Shown one piece after another: positions 7,728 to 15,298 of a stretch of DNA of 39,807 nucleotides; within the stretch, counting starts at the first letter, position 1; each line of letters opens with the position of its first letter. A program made the position numbers and the translations under genes. The stretch comes from Candidatus Tectomicrobia bacterium RIFCSPLOWO2_12_FULL_69_37 (lineage in GTDB: Bacteria; UBA8248), in NCBI GenBank assembly GCA_001790955.1, contig MGDP01000202.1, positions 1 to 39,807 on the forward strand. The letters are read 5' to 3'. The notes beneath the pieces are model-generated. The model saw only the letters and a program-made list of their open reading frames with translations, searched no databases and was not told the origin of the DNA.

Positions 7728-8237
7728 ATGCTCGAGCTGATCGCCTTCGCCCTGATCATGGGCTTCATCGTCATCCTCTTCGTCCGCCGCACCAGCTCCA
7801 ACATCGCCCTTGAGGCCGACGCCGAGCGGACGCGGGACGACCGCGAGATCCAGATCCTCCGGCGGATGCCCGCCCGCTCCTTCGAGCACATGCTCCACGA
7901 GCTGCTCGAAAACATGGGGATGCGGATCGTCGAGACCCGCTGGGTGAACGAGGAGGAGATCGACATCCTCGCCCACAACCCGGCCCCCGTGATCGGGGGG
8001 GACTACATCGTGCACGGCATCCTTGTCCCGGAGGGAGACTTCGTCACCTCCATCCGGGTCATCGGCCTCTCGGACACGGTCCGGGCCGAGCGGGCGCTCA
8101 AGGGCATCCTCATCACCACGGGCTACTTTACCGAGGAGGTCCAGAAGTACGCCGAGGGGGCCCCGATGGAGCTCATCAACGTCTCCCGCTTGCGGGAGAT
8201 CCTCAAGGAACACGGCATCCTCTGGCCCGCCGCCTAG
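7728..8237 (+). CDS. Membrane-anchored Mrr/restriction-endonuclease-like protein, catalytic Lys absent
   Basis: 169 residues: an N-terminal membrane helix (3-20), a charged linker, then a domain resembling the Mrr (PD-(D/E)xK) fold. Visible features are the helix SFEHMLHELLENMG (51-64), an acidic strand EIDILA with Asp79, and a C-terminal Mrr-like stretch ALKGILITTGYFTEEV (123-138) plus MELINVSRLREIL. In Mrr proteins the strand after the Asp carries (E/Q)xK. Here the matching strand reads YIVHGIL, so the catalytic Lys seems to be lost. It is therefore probably not a nuclease and may bind DNA or act as a scaffold at the membrane. It follows the 55-residue membrane protein. The fold call rests on motif similarity only. 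Confidence 0.65.
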   Translation: MLELIAFALIMGFIVILFVRRTSSNIALEADAERTRDDREIQILRRMPARSFEHMLHELLENMGMRIVETRWVNEEEIDILAHNPAPVIGGDYIVHGILVPEGDFVTSIRVIGLSDTVRAERALKGILITTGYFTEEVQKYAEGAPMELINVSRLREILKEHGILWPAA

Positions 8238-8254
8238 CCCCCTCCCTCCCGGCG

Positions 8255-8282
8255 AAAAAAAACCGCCTCCCCGGGGGAGGCG
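8255..8282 (-). terminator. Rho-independent terminator of the Rieske/cytochrome b operon
   Basis: Nine-bp perfect CGCCTCCCC/GGGGAGGCG stem followed on the minus strand by eight T residues. It lies about 43 bp beyond the stop of the 36-residue peptide gene and close to the convergent Mrr-like gene end. Confidence 0.92.
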
Positions 8283-8324
8283 ATCCGTCGGCTTTCCGGT
8301 TCCCGGCCTAGGACGCGCTTCCGC

Positions 8325-8435
8325 TCACGCCCGCCACAGGTAGAGGGCTGTGGCGGCCGCCAGGGCCAGCGCCGCGAGGCGCAGGCCGCACGCATCCCAC
8401 CACAGGTGCTTCCGCTGCCTCCCTTCCTGGGTCAT
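8325..8435 (-). CDS. 36-residue membrane peptide at the end of the bc operon
   Basis: Very small gene starting 18 bp after the cytochrome b C-terminal subunit stop. Its ATG is preceded by GAGGTGG at 5-bp spacing. The product starts MTQEGRQRKHLWWD and has one hydrophobic helix (about 17-34, rich in Ala and Leu) ending LYLWRA. It has the positive-inside charge pattern of a single-pass inner-membrane peptide. It lies inside the operon, before the terminator, so it is a candidate small subunit of the quinol-cytochrome c oxidoreductase, comparable in size to the PetG/PetL/PetN-type peptides of b6f. No sequence relationship to them is claimed. Confidence 0.65.
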   Translation of the reverse strand: MTQEGRQRKHLWWDACGLRLAALALAAATALYLWRA

Positions 8436-8453
8436 GCCGCCACCTCGAAACCC

Positions 8454-9233
8454 CTAGATGTTGAGCCAGGGCGTGACAAGGATGTACTTCACGTTGAGGA
8501 AGATCCGCAGCACCATCTTGGCCACGAGCCCCATCATCGTCACGAAGAGGAAGCTCTTGATGGCGAAGCGGACGACCCCCACGTTCACCAGCGCCTTGCG
8601 CTTCCAGACGTACCAGGCCGGGATAGCGGCGTACCACGCCAGGATGCACGCCGCCCCCACGGCCGCCTGGGCCCAGTAGCCCCGGAAGCCCAGCAGGTAG
8701 GGCAGGTCCACGTTCGTCAGGGCGACCACCTTGTGGGGGTCCCACTCCTCCCAGGGCATGAAGAAGTTCCAGCCCGGGCCCCGCAGGAAGGTGCCCTGGA
8801 TGACGAGCCAGACCCAGAGAACCAGGAAGCCGAACTGGAAGGTGAGGATGGCGAAGCGCCGCTCGCCGAAGGTGTAGTAACCGTTCCCCTTGGGGTTCAC
8901 GTCGATGAAGGGGATGGCCATCAGCCCGATGATGATGAAAGTGGGGAGCACCACGCCCGCCATCCACGGGTCGAAGTAGACCAGCATCTCCTGGAGACCC
9001 AGGAAGTACCAGGGCGCCTTCGAGGGGTTCGGCGTCGCCGAGGGGTTGGCGGGCTCCTCCAGCGGCGCGTCCACCAGGATGGACCACGCCGTGAGCATGA
9101 TCGTCACGATGATCGCGCACATGAACTCCAGGCGCGTCAGGTAGGGCCAGACGTGGACCTTGTCGTTCACCCGCTCCCAGCTGGTGCGGGGGAGATCCTC
9201 GGAGGTGCCGACGATCTTGTCTTCTCTCGCCAC
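8454..9233 (-). CDS. Cytochrome b C-terminal subunit (PetD/QcrC-like)
   Basis: Second half of a split cytochrome b, 259 residues, inner membrane. Residues about 35-160 match subunit IV: a first helix, then EEPANPSATPNPSKAPWYF (59-77), which occupies the place of the PEWY quinol-site motif, then two further helices. PetD is only about 160 residues; here about 100 extra residues add further hydrophobic helices (around 180-200 and 220-245). The Qo-site motif reads APWY (73-76), without the Glu of PEWY. No CxxCH is present, so the extension is not a cytochrome c domain. It lies 31 bp after the cytochrome b N-terminal subunit in the Rieske operon. Confidence 0.9.
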   Translation of the reverse strand: MAREDKIVGTSEDLPRTSWERVNDKVHVWPYLTRLEFMCAIIVTIMLTAWSILVDAPLEEPANPSATPNPSKAPWYFLGLQEMLVYFDPWMAGVVLPTFIIIGLMAIPFIDVNPKGNGYYTFGERRFAILTFQFGFLVLWVWLVIQGTFLRGPGWNFFMPWEEWDPHKVVALTNVDLPYLLGFRGYWAQAAVGAACILAWYAAIPAWYVWKRKALVNVGVVRFAIKSFLFVTMMGLVAKMVLRIFLNVKYILVTPWLNI

Positions 9234-9264
9234 TTCTTCACTCTCCCGAGACGGTCCCCGGGGC

Positions 9265-10053
9265 CTAGAGCGGCCCCGAAATACCCCCGTCCTTCCGGAT
9301 GCGCCAGAAGTGCACCATCATCAGGACCGAGGCGATCAAGGGGATCACGATGCAGTGGAGCACGTAGAACCGCAGCAGCGTGGGCGGACCGACGATGGTG
9401 CCCCCCAGCAGGGCGGAGCGGGCGTCGAAGCGGGGCGTCACCCCCACCATCTCGGCGAAGGGCCCCTCGTGGCCGAGCAGGGGCGTTGCCCGGGCCATGT
9501 TGGTCCCCACCGTGACCGCCCAGATGGAGAGCTGGTCCCAGGGGAGGAGGTAGCCCGTGAAGCTGAGCAGCAGGGTCAAGGTGAGCAGCATCACGCCGAT
9601 CACCCAGTTGAACTCCCGCGGGGGCTTGTAGGAGCCCGTCATGAACACCCGCATCATGTGCAGCCAGACGGCGATGACCATGGCGTGGGCAGCCCAGCGG
9701 TGCATGTTCCGCATGAACATGCCGAAGGGAGCGTCGAACTCGAGGTACTTCATGTCGGCGTAGGCGTACTCGCCCACCGGCCTGTAGTAGAACATGAGGA
9801 TGACGCCCGTCACCGTCAGATAAAGGAACAGCAGGAAGGTGATGCCGCCCATGCACCAGGTGAAGCGGATCCGGATGGCGTGGCGGCGGATCTTGGTCGG
9901 GTGCAGATGGAGCCAGAGGTTGTCCACCACCATGAGGACCCGGTTGCGCGGGGTGTCCTCGTAGCCGTGGCGGAACATGGATCGCCACACTTGCGAATCC
10001 AAGATGTTGCGCTTCATCTGCTCCAGGCTGAAGCGCTCCTTGAGGCTCGGCAT
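9265..10053 (-). CDS. Cytochrome b N-terminal subunit (b6-like)
   Basis: Dihaem membrane subunit of a quinol:cytochrome c oxidoreductase, 262 residues and four core helices. Haem-b ligands are His118/His132 (MHRWAAH and WLHMMRV) and His233/His248. The 14 intervening residues in the second pair are the b6-type spacing, against 13 in mitochondrial-type cytochrome b. Cys67 in FTWCMGGIT aligns with Cys35 of cytochrome b6, which holds the extra haem ci covalently. GYLLPWDQ and the C-terminal [11 protein letters not shown] are also b6-like. It lies between the Rieske gene (57 bp upstream) and the C-terminal cytochrome b gene. The haem ci prediction is inference from that Cys. Confidence 0.94.
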   Translation of the reverse strand: MPSLKERFSLEQMKRNILDSQVWRSMFRHGYEDTPRNRVLMVVDNLWLHLHPTKIRRHAIRIRFTWCMGGITFLLFLYLTVTGVILMFYYRPVGEYAYADMKYLEFDAPFGMFMRNMHRWAAHAMVIAVWLHMMRVFMTGSYKPPREFNWVIGVMLLTLTLLLSFTGYLLPWDQLSIWAVTVGTNMARATPLLGHEGPFAEMVGVTPRFDARSALLGGTIVGPPTLLRFYVLHCIVIPLIASVLMMVHFWRIRKDGGISGPL

Positions 10054-10110
10054 CCGAATCCTCCGTCGTCCGGGGCTCGCCCCCGAATCAAGGCGTCAGG
10101 CCAAAGCGGC

Positions 10111-10668
10111 TCAGATGTTGAGGAAGGCGTCCGAGCTGGACCACTCCCCCTTCTCCTGGCGGAAGGATTTGCCCTTGTCGATCAGCAGCTGGCCGTCATC
10201 GGCCAGCGCGATTCTCACCCGCTCGAGGGGCCGCGGCGCGGGGCCCTCGAAGTTGACGCCGGTGCGCCGGAACCCGCTGCCGTGGCAGGGGCACTTGAAC
10301 TTGTTCTCGGTGGCGAGCCAGGCGGGGGTGCAGCCCAGGTGGGTGCAGATGGCGGAGAGAGCGTAGAAACCGTTCTCCTCCCGTATGATCCACACCCGCT
10401 GGGAGGCCACGAAGCGCGTGTCCACGGCCCCCACCGCGTAATCCGCCGGGAGGCCCGCCTTGAACTGCGTGGGAGGCTCGAAGAGCACCCGGGGGAAGAG
10501 GAACCGCAGGAAGCCCAGCAGGCTGACGGCGAGGCTCCCCAGGATCCCGAGCCAGCCGGTGTAGTTGAGGAAGCGCCGGCGGTCCATCCCCTGGGGCTGC
10601 CGCTGGGTTTCGGCCTCGTACTCCGCGGGCAGCTTGACGTTCGGGGCCTTCAATCTCGTGGGACTCAT
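10111..10668 (-). CDS. Rieske [2Fe-2S] protein of the bc complex
   Basis: High-potential iron-sulfur subunit that takes the first electron from quinol. 185 residues. It begins with a charged N-terminus, then a Tat-like RRRFLNYTGW (31-40) leading into one membrane anchor (about 38-58), then the Rieske fold. The cluster motifs are CTHLGC (Cys108, His110, Cys113) and CPCHGSGF (Cys126, Cys128, His129). Cys113 and Cys128 would make the usual disulfide. The ATG at 10668 has GAGGAG just upstream; longer versions starting further upstream have no such site. It is the first gene of the operon Rieske - cytochrome b N - cytochrome b C - small peptide. No cytochrome c1 or f gene is in the operon. Confidence 0.95.
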   Translation of the reverse strand: MSPTRLKAPNVKLPAEYEAETQRQPQGMDRRRFLNYTGWLGILGSLAVSLLGFLRFLFPRVLFEPPTQFKAGLPADYAVGAVDTRFVASQRVWIIREENGFYALSAICTHLGCTPAWLATENKFKCPCHGSGFRRTGVNFEGPAPRPLERVRIALADDGQLLIDKGKSFRQEKGEWSSSDAFLNI

Positions 10669-10848
10669 GCTCTCCTCAAAATGATCACGTCCGGCCGGAG
10701 GGCGGCCCGCCGCCCCCGCGCCCGGAGAACCGCATCCCGGAGGGCGCTCTCTCCTGGCGGCCATCCCCCGCCCCTCCGCGGGCGGCGGACGGGAGAAGGT
10801 CAGGCCAGGATCGACGGCCCTGGCTGCAACGGCCCCTTGTGCTTTCTG

Positions 10849-10877
10849 TTCTTACGGCCACCCAGGGGGCCTGTCAA
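10849..10877 (-). promoter_or_regulatory. Putative sigma70 promoter of the Rieske/cytochrome b operon
   Basis: TTGACA (10877-10872) and TAAGAA (10854-10849) on the minus strand, 17 bp apart. The -35 overlaps the stop codon of the upstream lipoprotein gene. Transcription from here would give a leader of about 170 nt before the Rieske ATG. The -35 is perfect, the -10 matches 3 of 6. Confidence 0.4.
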
Positions 10878-11548
10878 GGCCGCGCGCCCCCGTTGTGGCG
10901 GGCGATGGCCTCGGCGATCTGCCCGGCCGCCTCGGACAGGAGGTTCTTCAGGCTCTCGGCCATGGCCTCCACGAACCCCTGGGGCGGCTGGGACTTGGCC
11001 TCGGCCGAGTGCGAGAGCTGCCGCTGGAGAAGCACCTTCCCCGAGCGCCGCTCGACGAGGAAAATCTCGACCTGGGCCAGGGCGGAGAACTTCCCGTTGG
11101 GCGAACCCACCTCCTCGAAGCGCTTCACCCGCCCCCGGACGAGGTAGTCGGAGGCGGCCCCGCCCGAGGCCCTTACGACTTCCTTGAAGCGGCGGGAGGC
11201 TTCGAGATGGTCCAGGAGGCGGTCGGTCACGAACTCGTCCGGCCGCGCTCCCCACCGCTCATAGGGGTAGAAGTCCACCCGGTAGGGCACCTTGCGGTAC
11301 ACCATCCGGTCGGTGCGGTAGACGGCGTCGGAGCGGAAGCTCTCCACCCCCACCGTCACGGGGAGCGCCTGCCCCGCTTGGGGGGCGGCGGGCACGAGGT
11401 AGTCGATCACGAAGAAGCGGGTGTCGGGGATCTGGCCCCCGCCCACCCCGCACCCGCCCGCCAGGAGGGCCGTCAGGCAGGCGGCCGCCCGGGCCAGGCG
11501 CCCGAGGGGCGGAGCGGGCACGGTCCGTCTTGCAGCCGGGGTCGTCAT
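10874..11548 (-). CDS. ABC-transport auxiliary lipoprotein (PqiC/YmbA-like)
   Basis: 224 residues. The N-terminal basic region and hydrophobic segment (about 18-32) end in ALLAGGC with Cys33 as the likely lipidation site; position -3 is Ala, so the lipobox is imperfect. The mature part matches the ABC_trans_aux family: a start RFFVIDYLVP, a middle RTDRMVYRKVPYRVDFYPYERW, and later YLVRGRVKRFEEV. These lipoproteins partner MCE transporters in the periplasm or outer membrane. The ATG shares its first base with the last base of the MlaD stop (TGATG), so it is translationally coupled. It is the last gene of the partner-switch/Mla operon. Confidence 0.87.
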   Translation of the reverse strand: MTTPAARRTVPAPPLGRLARAAACLTALLAGGCGVGGGQIPDTRFFVIDYLVPAAPQAGQALPVTVGVESFRSDAVYRTDRMVYRKVPYRVDFYPYERWGARPDEFVTDRLLDHLEASRRFKEVVRASGGAASDYLVRGRVKRFEEVGSPNGKFSALAQVEIFLVERRSGKVLLQRQLSHSAEAKSQPPQGFVEAMAESLKNLLSEAAGQIAEAIARHNGGARP

Positions 11549-12864
11549 CACTCGCGGAACTCCCGGGGAGCCGCGGGCGGCTTGAAGATGACCTGGGAGG
11601 GCCGCTCGCGCAAGGTGGTGGTCAATTCGCTCAGGTTGCTGGCCGTTTCGCGCAAATCGGTGATGAGGAGCTCGATGTCCTCCCGGTGGCTGGCGACGGT
11701 CTCGTCGAGCCGGCTCATCAGGGAGCGGGCGCGCTGGAGGGCCAGGCGCAGTTCCTCGGCCGCTCCGGAGAGGCGGGTGCCCTCCTTGCCGCCCGCGACC
11801 TCGGTCAGCACTTTGTTCACCCGCTCGGATACTTCGCTGAAGTTGACGACGATGGTCCGCAGCTCCCGTCGGTTGGTCTCGAAGAACTCCAGGACCTTCT
11901 TCGACACCCCCTCGATCGCCCCGAGGGCGGACCCGAAGTCCTTGCCCCCTTCCCGCAGGGTCTGGCGGGCCTGGTTCCCCACCCCGCGGATTTCGCCCCG
12001 GAGGGCCTCGCCCGTCTCGCTCACTTCCTTCTGGAGGAGGCGGTCGAGGGGCTCGATGCGCTTCTGGAGGTCGGAGACCAGGGTGGAAGCCTGCCCCGCC
12101 AGGCCGGAGTAGGCCTGGGCCGTGCGGTCCACCTCGCGGAGGGACTCCCGGGCCCGGCGCAGTGTCTGATTGACCTCCGTGACCATCGGCTCGATGTTCT
12201 TCTCCAAGCGATCCGAAACCCGCGCCACCGCTTCCAGGAAGCGGTTGATGTTCTGCTCGTTGCGCGCGCTGAGGATGCTCTCGGCCCGGGCGAGCACCCG
12301 GTCGGTGGTGGCGATGACCTTGCCGGCCTGGCTCCGGACATCGTTCATCAGCCCCTTCGCGTCGTTCGCGACGGACTCCACCGTCTCGCCTAACCCCCCC
12401 AGGATCTTGTTGACCTTCTCCGCCGCCCCGCGGGCCTCGTTGATCACCTCCTGGAAGCTGGCCGCCTCGATCCCGCGGATGACCACCCCGGGTTTCAGCA
12501 GGGGCGCCTTGGGGGTGCCGAGGGTGAAGGAGAGGTACATTGAGCCGGTGATGCCCACCGAGGTCACCTCGGCCTTGCTGTCCTGGCGGATGGGGGTCCC
12601 GCGCTTCACCCGAATCGACGCTTCCATCATGGAGGCGTCCGCCTTGGCGATCCCCACGCCCTCGACCCGGCCCACCTTCAGGCCCCCCAAGGCCACGAGG
12701 CTCCCGTTCTCCAGGCCGGCCACGTTGCGGAACCGCACGCGGTACTCGTCCTCCCCGCCCGTCACGGCGATGCCGGTGAGGACGAGGATGAAAAGGGCCA
12801 GTATGGCGAGGCCCGCGGCCACGAACACCCCGACCTTGACCTCGTGCGCCTTGTTCCTGGGCAT
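11548..12864 (-). CDS. mlaD: MCE/MlaD-type substrate-binding protein
   Basis: Periplasmic lipid-binding component of the Mla ABC transporter, anchored in the inner membrane. 438 residues: a short cytoplasmic start, membrane helix (about 10-32), one MCE domain (about 38-118, including VALGGLKVGRVEGV and VTSVGITGSMYLSF), then a long, mostly helical, charged tail (about 130-420). It is far longer than E. coli MlaD (183 residues); the helical tail could form an extended periplasmic tube or stalk as in PqiB- or Mce-type proteins. It starts 3 bp after the ATPase stop and overlaps the lipoprotein start by one base. Confidence 0.92.
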   Translation of the reverse strand: MPRNKAHEVKVGVFVAAGLAILALFILVLTGIAVTGGEDEYRVRFRNVAGLENGSLVALGGLKVGRVEGVGIAKADASMMEASIRVKRGTPIRQDSKAEVTSVGITGSMYLSFTLGTPKAPLLKPGVVIRGIEAASFQEVINEARGAAEKVNKILGGLGETVESVANDAKGLMNDVRSQAGKVIATTDRVLARAESILSARNEQNINRFLEAVARVSDRLEKNIEPMVTEVNQTLRRARESLREVDRTAQAYSGLAGQASTLVSDLQKRIEPLDRLLQKEVSETGEALRGEIRGVGNQARQTLREGGKDFGSALGAIEGVSKKVLEFFETNRRELRTIVVNFSEVSERVNKVLTEVAGGKEGTRLSGAAEELRLALQRARSLMSRLDETVASHREDIELLITDLRETASNLSELTTTLRERPSQVIFKPPAAPREFRE

Positions 12865-12867
12865 GCG

Positions 12868-13722
12868 CTAGAGCTCCCTTCTGCCACCGGCCGTCAAGTA
12901 GTCCAGATACTGCTTCGGATCCACCCTCTCCTCGTCGGCCTGGCGGTGGAAGAACTGCTGCACGCGGGGATGGGTTTGGCGCATCACTTCCTCCAGCCTG
13001 CCCACGGCCACCGCCTCCCCCTTGAAGAGCATCAGCACCCGGTCGGCGATCTTCTTGACGCTCTCCATCTCGTGGGTGACGACCACGATCGTCATGCCGA
13101 AGGTGGCGCGGAGCCGGAGGATGAGCTCGTCCAGCCCCGCCCCCGCGATGGGGTCGAGCCCCGCCGAGGGCTCGTCGAAGAAGAGCACCTGCGGGTCCAT
13201 GGCGATGGCCCGCGCCAGCCCGGCCCGCTTCTTCATGCCGCCCGAGAGCTGGTCGGGCCGGAGACGCTCGAACCCCGCCAGGTCCACCAGCCCGAGCTTC
13301 ATCCTCACCTGGATGCCGATGTTGGCCTCGGGCAGGTCCGTGAACTCCCGCAGCGGCAGCGCCACATTGTCGCCCACGGACATGGAGTTGAACAAGGCGC
13401 CCCCCTGGAAGAGCACCCCCATCCGGCGGCGCAGCCTCTCCCACTCCTCCTCATCGTAATCCACCGTCTCGTGGCCGAAGATCTTGATGGAGCCGCTCGA
13501 GGGCCGGAGCAGCCCGATGATGTGCCGCAGGAGGGTGGACTTCCCGCTCCCGCTCCCCCCGAGAATGACGAATATCTCTCCCTTGAGGATGTCGAAGCCC
13601 ACGTCCTTGAGGATGTGGCGGTCCCCGAAATACGTCTCGAGGTTGCGCACCTCGATCACCGGCTCCCCGGCGGGAGCGGCCCCGGCGGAAGCGCCCTGAC
13701 GCCCGGCGGCCGTCTCGTTCAT
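12868..13722 (-). CDS. mlaF: Mla-type ABC transporter ATPase
   Basis: Cytoplasmic ATPase of the lipid transporter, 284 residues. Walker A is GGSGSGKS (55-62), the Q-loop lies around FQGGALF (105-111), the signature is LSGGM (159-163), Walker B is VLFFDE (179-184), and the switch His is in VVVTHEME. LSGGMKKR with FQGGALF is characteristic of the MlaF/MkL family that pairs with MlaE permeases. A non-conserved Ala/Gly-rich N-terminus of about 20 residues precedes the domain. The ATG follows GAGTGAGG. It is 4 bp after mlaE and 3 bp before mlaD. Confidence 0.94.
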   Translation of the reverse strand: MNETAAGRQGASAGAAPAGEPVIEVRNLETYFGDRHILKDVGFDILKGEIFVILGGSGSGKSTLLRHIIGLLRPSSGSIKIFGHETVDYDEEEWERLRRRMGVLFQGGALFNSMSVGDNVALPLREFTDLPEANIGIQVRMKLGLVDLAGFERLRPDQLSGGMKKRAGLARAIAMDPQVLFFDEPSAGLDPIAGAGLDELILRLRATFGMTIVVVTHEMESVKKIADRVLMLFKGEAVAVGRLEEVMRQTHPRVQQFFHRQADEERVDPKQYLDYLTAGGRREL

Positions 13723-13726
13723 CGCC

Positions 13727-14536
13727 TCACTCGATCACGTAGAAGAAAGTAGTGAATACCAGGTTCGCGAAGATGACCAGGAAGATCGAGACCACCACGG
13801 AGTTGGTGGTCGACCGCCCTACCCCCTCCGCCCCGCCCTCCACGTGCACGCCCAGGTAGCAGCCCACGGTGGCAATGATCCCGCCGAAGACGCAACTCTT
13901 GGTGAGGCCCCGCATCACGTCGCCCATGTCGATGGCGTCGGCCGTGTGCCGGAGGTACTGCCACGAGCCCAGGTCCACTACCGTGACGGCGACGAGCCAC
14001 CCGCCGAAGATGCCCATGAAGTCCGCCAGCAGGGTGAGCAGCGGGACCGCGATGGCCATGGCCAGCACCCGGGGGACGATGAGGAAGCGGGTCGGGTGGA
14101 GGCCCATGGTCGAGAGGGCGTCCACTTCCTCGGCCATCTTCATGCTCCCGATCTCGGCGGTGAAGGCCGAACCGCTCCGCCCGGCCACGATGATCGCCGT
14201 GAGGAGGGGCCCCAGCTCACGCGTCGTCGAGAGAGCCACGGCGTTGGCCACCAGGAGGAGTTGCCCGAAGCGCTTCAGGAGGGAGGCGCTCTGGAGGGCC
14301 GAGATCATGCCCACGAAGAGATTGATGAGGACGACGATGGGGATGGCGTCCCACCCGATCCGCACCCCCTGCTCGATCACGCTCTCCCACCGGATGCCCG
14401 CCCGCTGGCGCTTCCAGGGGGCGATGAAGAGCCAGAAGGCGATGTCCTTGAGGAGGAGCCACACGTCGCGAACCACGTCCACGGTGTGGATGGCGGCCCG
14501 CCCCAGGGCGGCCAGGGTCTCGTCCCGTCCAGGCAC
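13727..14536 (-). CDS. mlaE: MlaE-type ABC transporter permease
   Basis: Inner-membrane permease of the lipid transporter, 269 residues with five or six hydrophobic segments. Family landmarks include the early GWDAIPIVVLINLFVGM region, LGPLLTAIIVAGRSGSAFTAEIGSM (the MlaE hallmark around the E-I-G-x-M motif), VDALSTMGLHPTRFLIVPR and a C-terminal run of helices. It begins at a GTG (14536) 3 bp after the STAS gene and is followed 4 bp later by mlaF. The placement of a STAS gene directly before mlaE makes that protein a natural MlaB candidate. Confidence 0.94.
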   Translation of the reverse strand: MPGRDETLAALGRAAIHTVDVVRDVWLLLKDIAFWLFIAPWKRQRAGIRWESVIEQGVRIGWDAIPIVVLINLFVGMISALQSASLLKRFGQLLLVANAVALSTTRELGPLLTAIIVAGRSGSAFTAEIGSMKMAEEVDALSTMGLHPTRFLIVPRVLAMAIAVPLLTLLADFMGIFGGWLVAVTVVDLGSWQYLRHTADAIDMGDVMRGLTKSCVFGGIIATVGCYLGVHVEGGAEGVGRSTTNSVVVSIFLVIFANLVFTTFFYVIE

Positions 14537-14539
14537 GGC

Positions 14540-14872
14540 CTAGAGCCCCTCTTGCGCGCTCGCCAGGTCGGCGAAGATCTCGAAGACGTCGGTCAGCCGG
14601 GCCAGGTCGAACACCTGCTTCACCTTGGGCGTCAAGGCGGCCAGGCGGAACTTCCCCCCGTAGCCCATCGTCTCCTGGAGCCCCTCCACCAGGGTGGCGA
14701 TGCCCGAGCTGTCCATATAGGTCACCCCGCCGAGGTCCACCAGGATGGCGGGCGCCTTCTTCTTGGCGAGGCCGAGCAGGATGTCGCGGACCTTGGGCGA
14801 GTTGGACATGTCCACCTCGCCCGACACGTGGACCAGGGTGGCCTTGCCCATCTCCTTCGTCTCGATCTGCAT
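14540..14872 (-). CDS. STAS-domain protein (anti-sigma antagonist / MlaB-like)
   Basis: 110 residues, essentially one STAS domain. The conserved loop reads YMDSSGIATLV (52-62); one of the two serines (55/56) is the residue phosphorylated in SpoIIAA/RsbV. E. coli MlaB is a STAS protein that binds MlaF, so this product could work in the transporter, in partner switching with the adjacent kinase, or both. The ATG at 14872 is chosen because GAAGGGG lies 5 bp upstream. A GTG at 14878, overlapping the kinase stop, is the alternative. It sits between the HATPase kinase gene and mlaE in one operon. Confidence 0.9.
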   Translation of the reverse strand: MQIETKEMGKATLVHVSGEVDMSNSPKVRDILLGLAKKKAPAILVDLGGVTYMDSSGIATLVEGLQETMGYGGKFRLAALTPKVKQVFDLARLTDVFEIFADLASAQEGL

Positions 14873-14874
14873 CC

Positions 14875-15294
14875 TCACCCCTTCCTGGCCGCTGGAAGCC
14901 GCTTGCGCATGGTCAGGCAGGTCCCCTCGGCGCCGCAGTCCTCGAATTCCACGCTGTCCATCACCTTCCGCATGAAGTGAACCCCCAGCCCGCCCGGCCG
15001 CACGTCGGCGAGGTCGCGCGGCTGGATGCGGCCGGGGTCCACCTTCCTGCCGAAGTCCCTCAGGGTGAAGGCGACGGCCCCCTCCTCAAGCTTCCCCTCG
15101 CAGATGATTGGCTTGTCCGCCGCGCCGCCGTAGCTGTGGCGGATGATGTTGGCGCACGCCTCGTCCACGGCCAGCACGATCATGCACCGGCCATCCTCGT
15201 CCAGCCCGCCCATGGCGCAGAGCGTGTCCACCGCGGTCCGGACCATCCGCAGGAAGGCCGGGTCGGACGGCACCTCGATCTGAAAGCGCCGCAC
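14875..15294 (-). CDS. RsbW/SpoIIAB-like serine kinase (HATPase_c anti-sigma type)
   Basis: 139 residues with a GHKL ATPase domain of the anti-sigma kinase type. The N-box is AVDEACANIIRHSY, the G1-like box RDFGRKVD, the G2-like box GGLGVHFMRKVMD, and the final strand EGTCLTMRKRL. In known systems such a kinase phosphorylates its STAS partner and sequesters a sigma factor or another target. No sigma factor gene is nearby, so the output may be the Mla transporter or a target elsewhere. It starts at a GTG with GGGGGAG upstream, 4 bp after the phosphatase gene, and ends just before the STAS gene. Confidence 0.92.
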   Translation of the reverse strand: MRRFQIEVPSDPAFLRMVRTAVDTLCAMGGLDEDGRCMIVLAVDEACANIIRHSYGGAADKPIICEGKLEEGAVAFTLRDFGRKVDPGRIQPRDLADVRPGGLGVHFMRKVMDSVEFEDCGAEGTCLTMRKRLPAARKG

Positions 15295-15298
15295 CCGC

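Noticed and set aside
10874-13444. An 856-codon minus-strand frame spanning the mlaF and mlaD region
   Set aside because: Only its last 224 residues (from 11548) encode a recognisable protein, the auxiliary lipoprotein. The rest is out-of-frame sequence over mlaF and mlaD.
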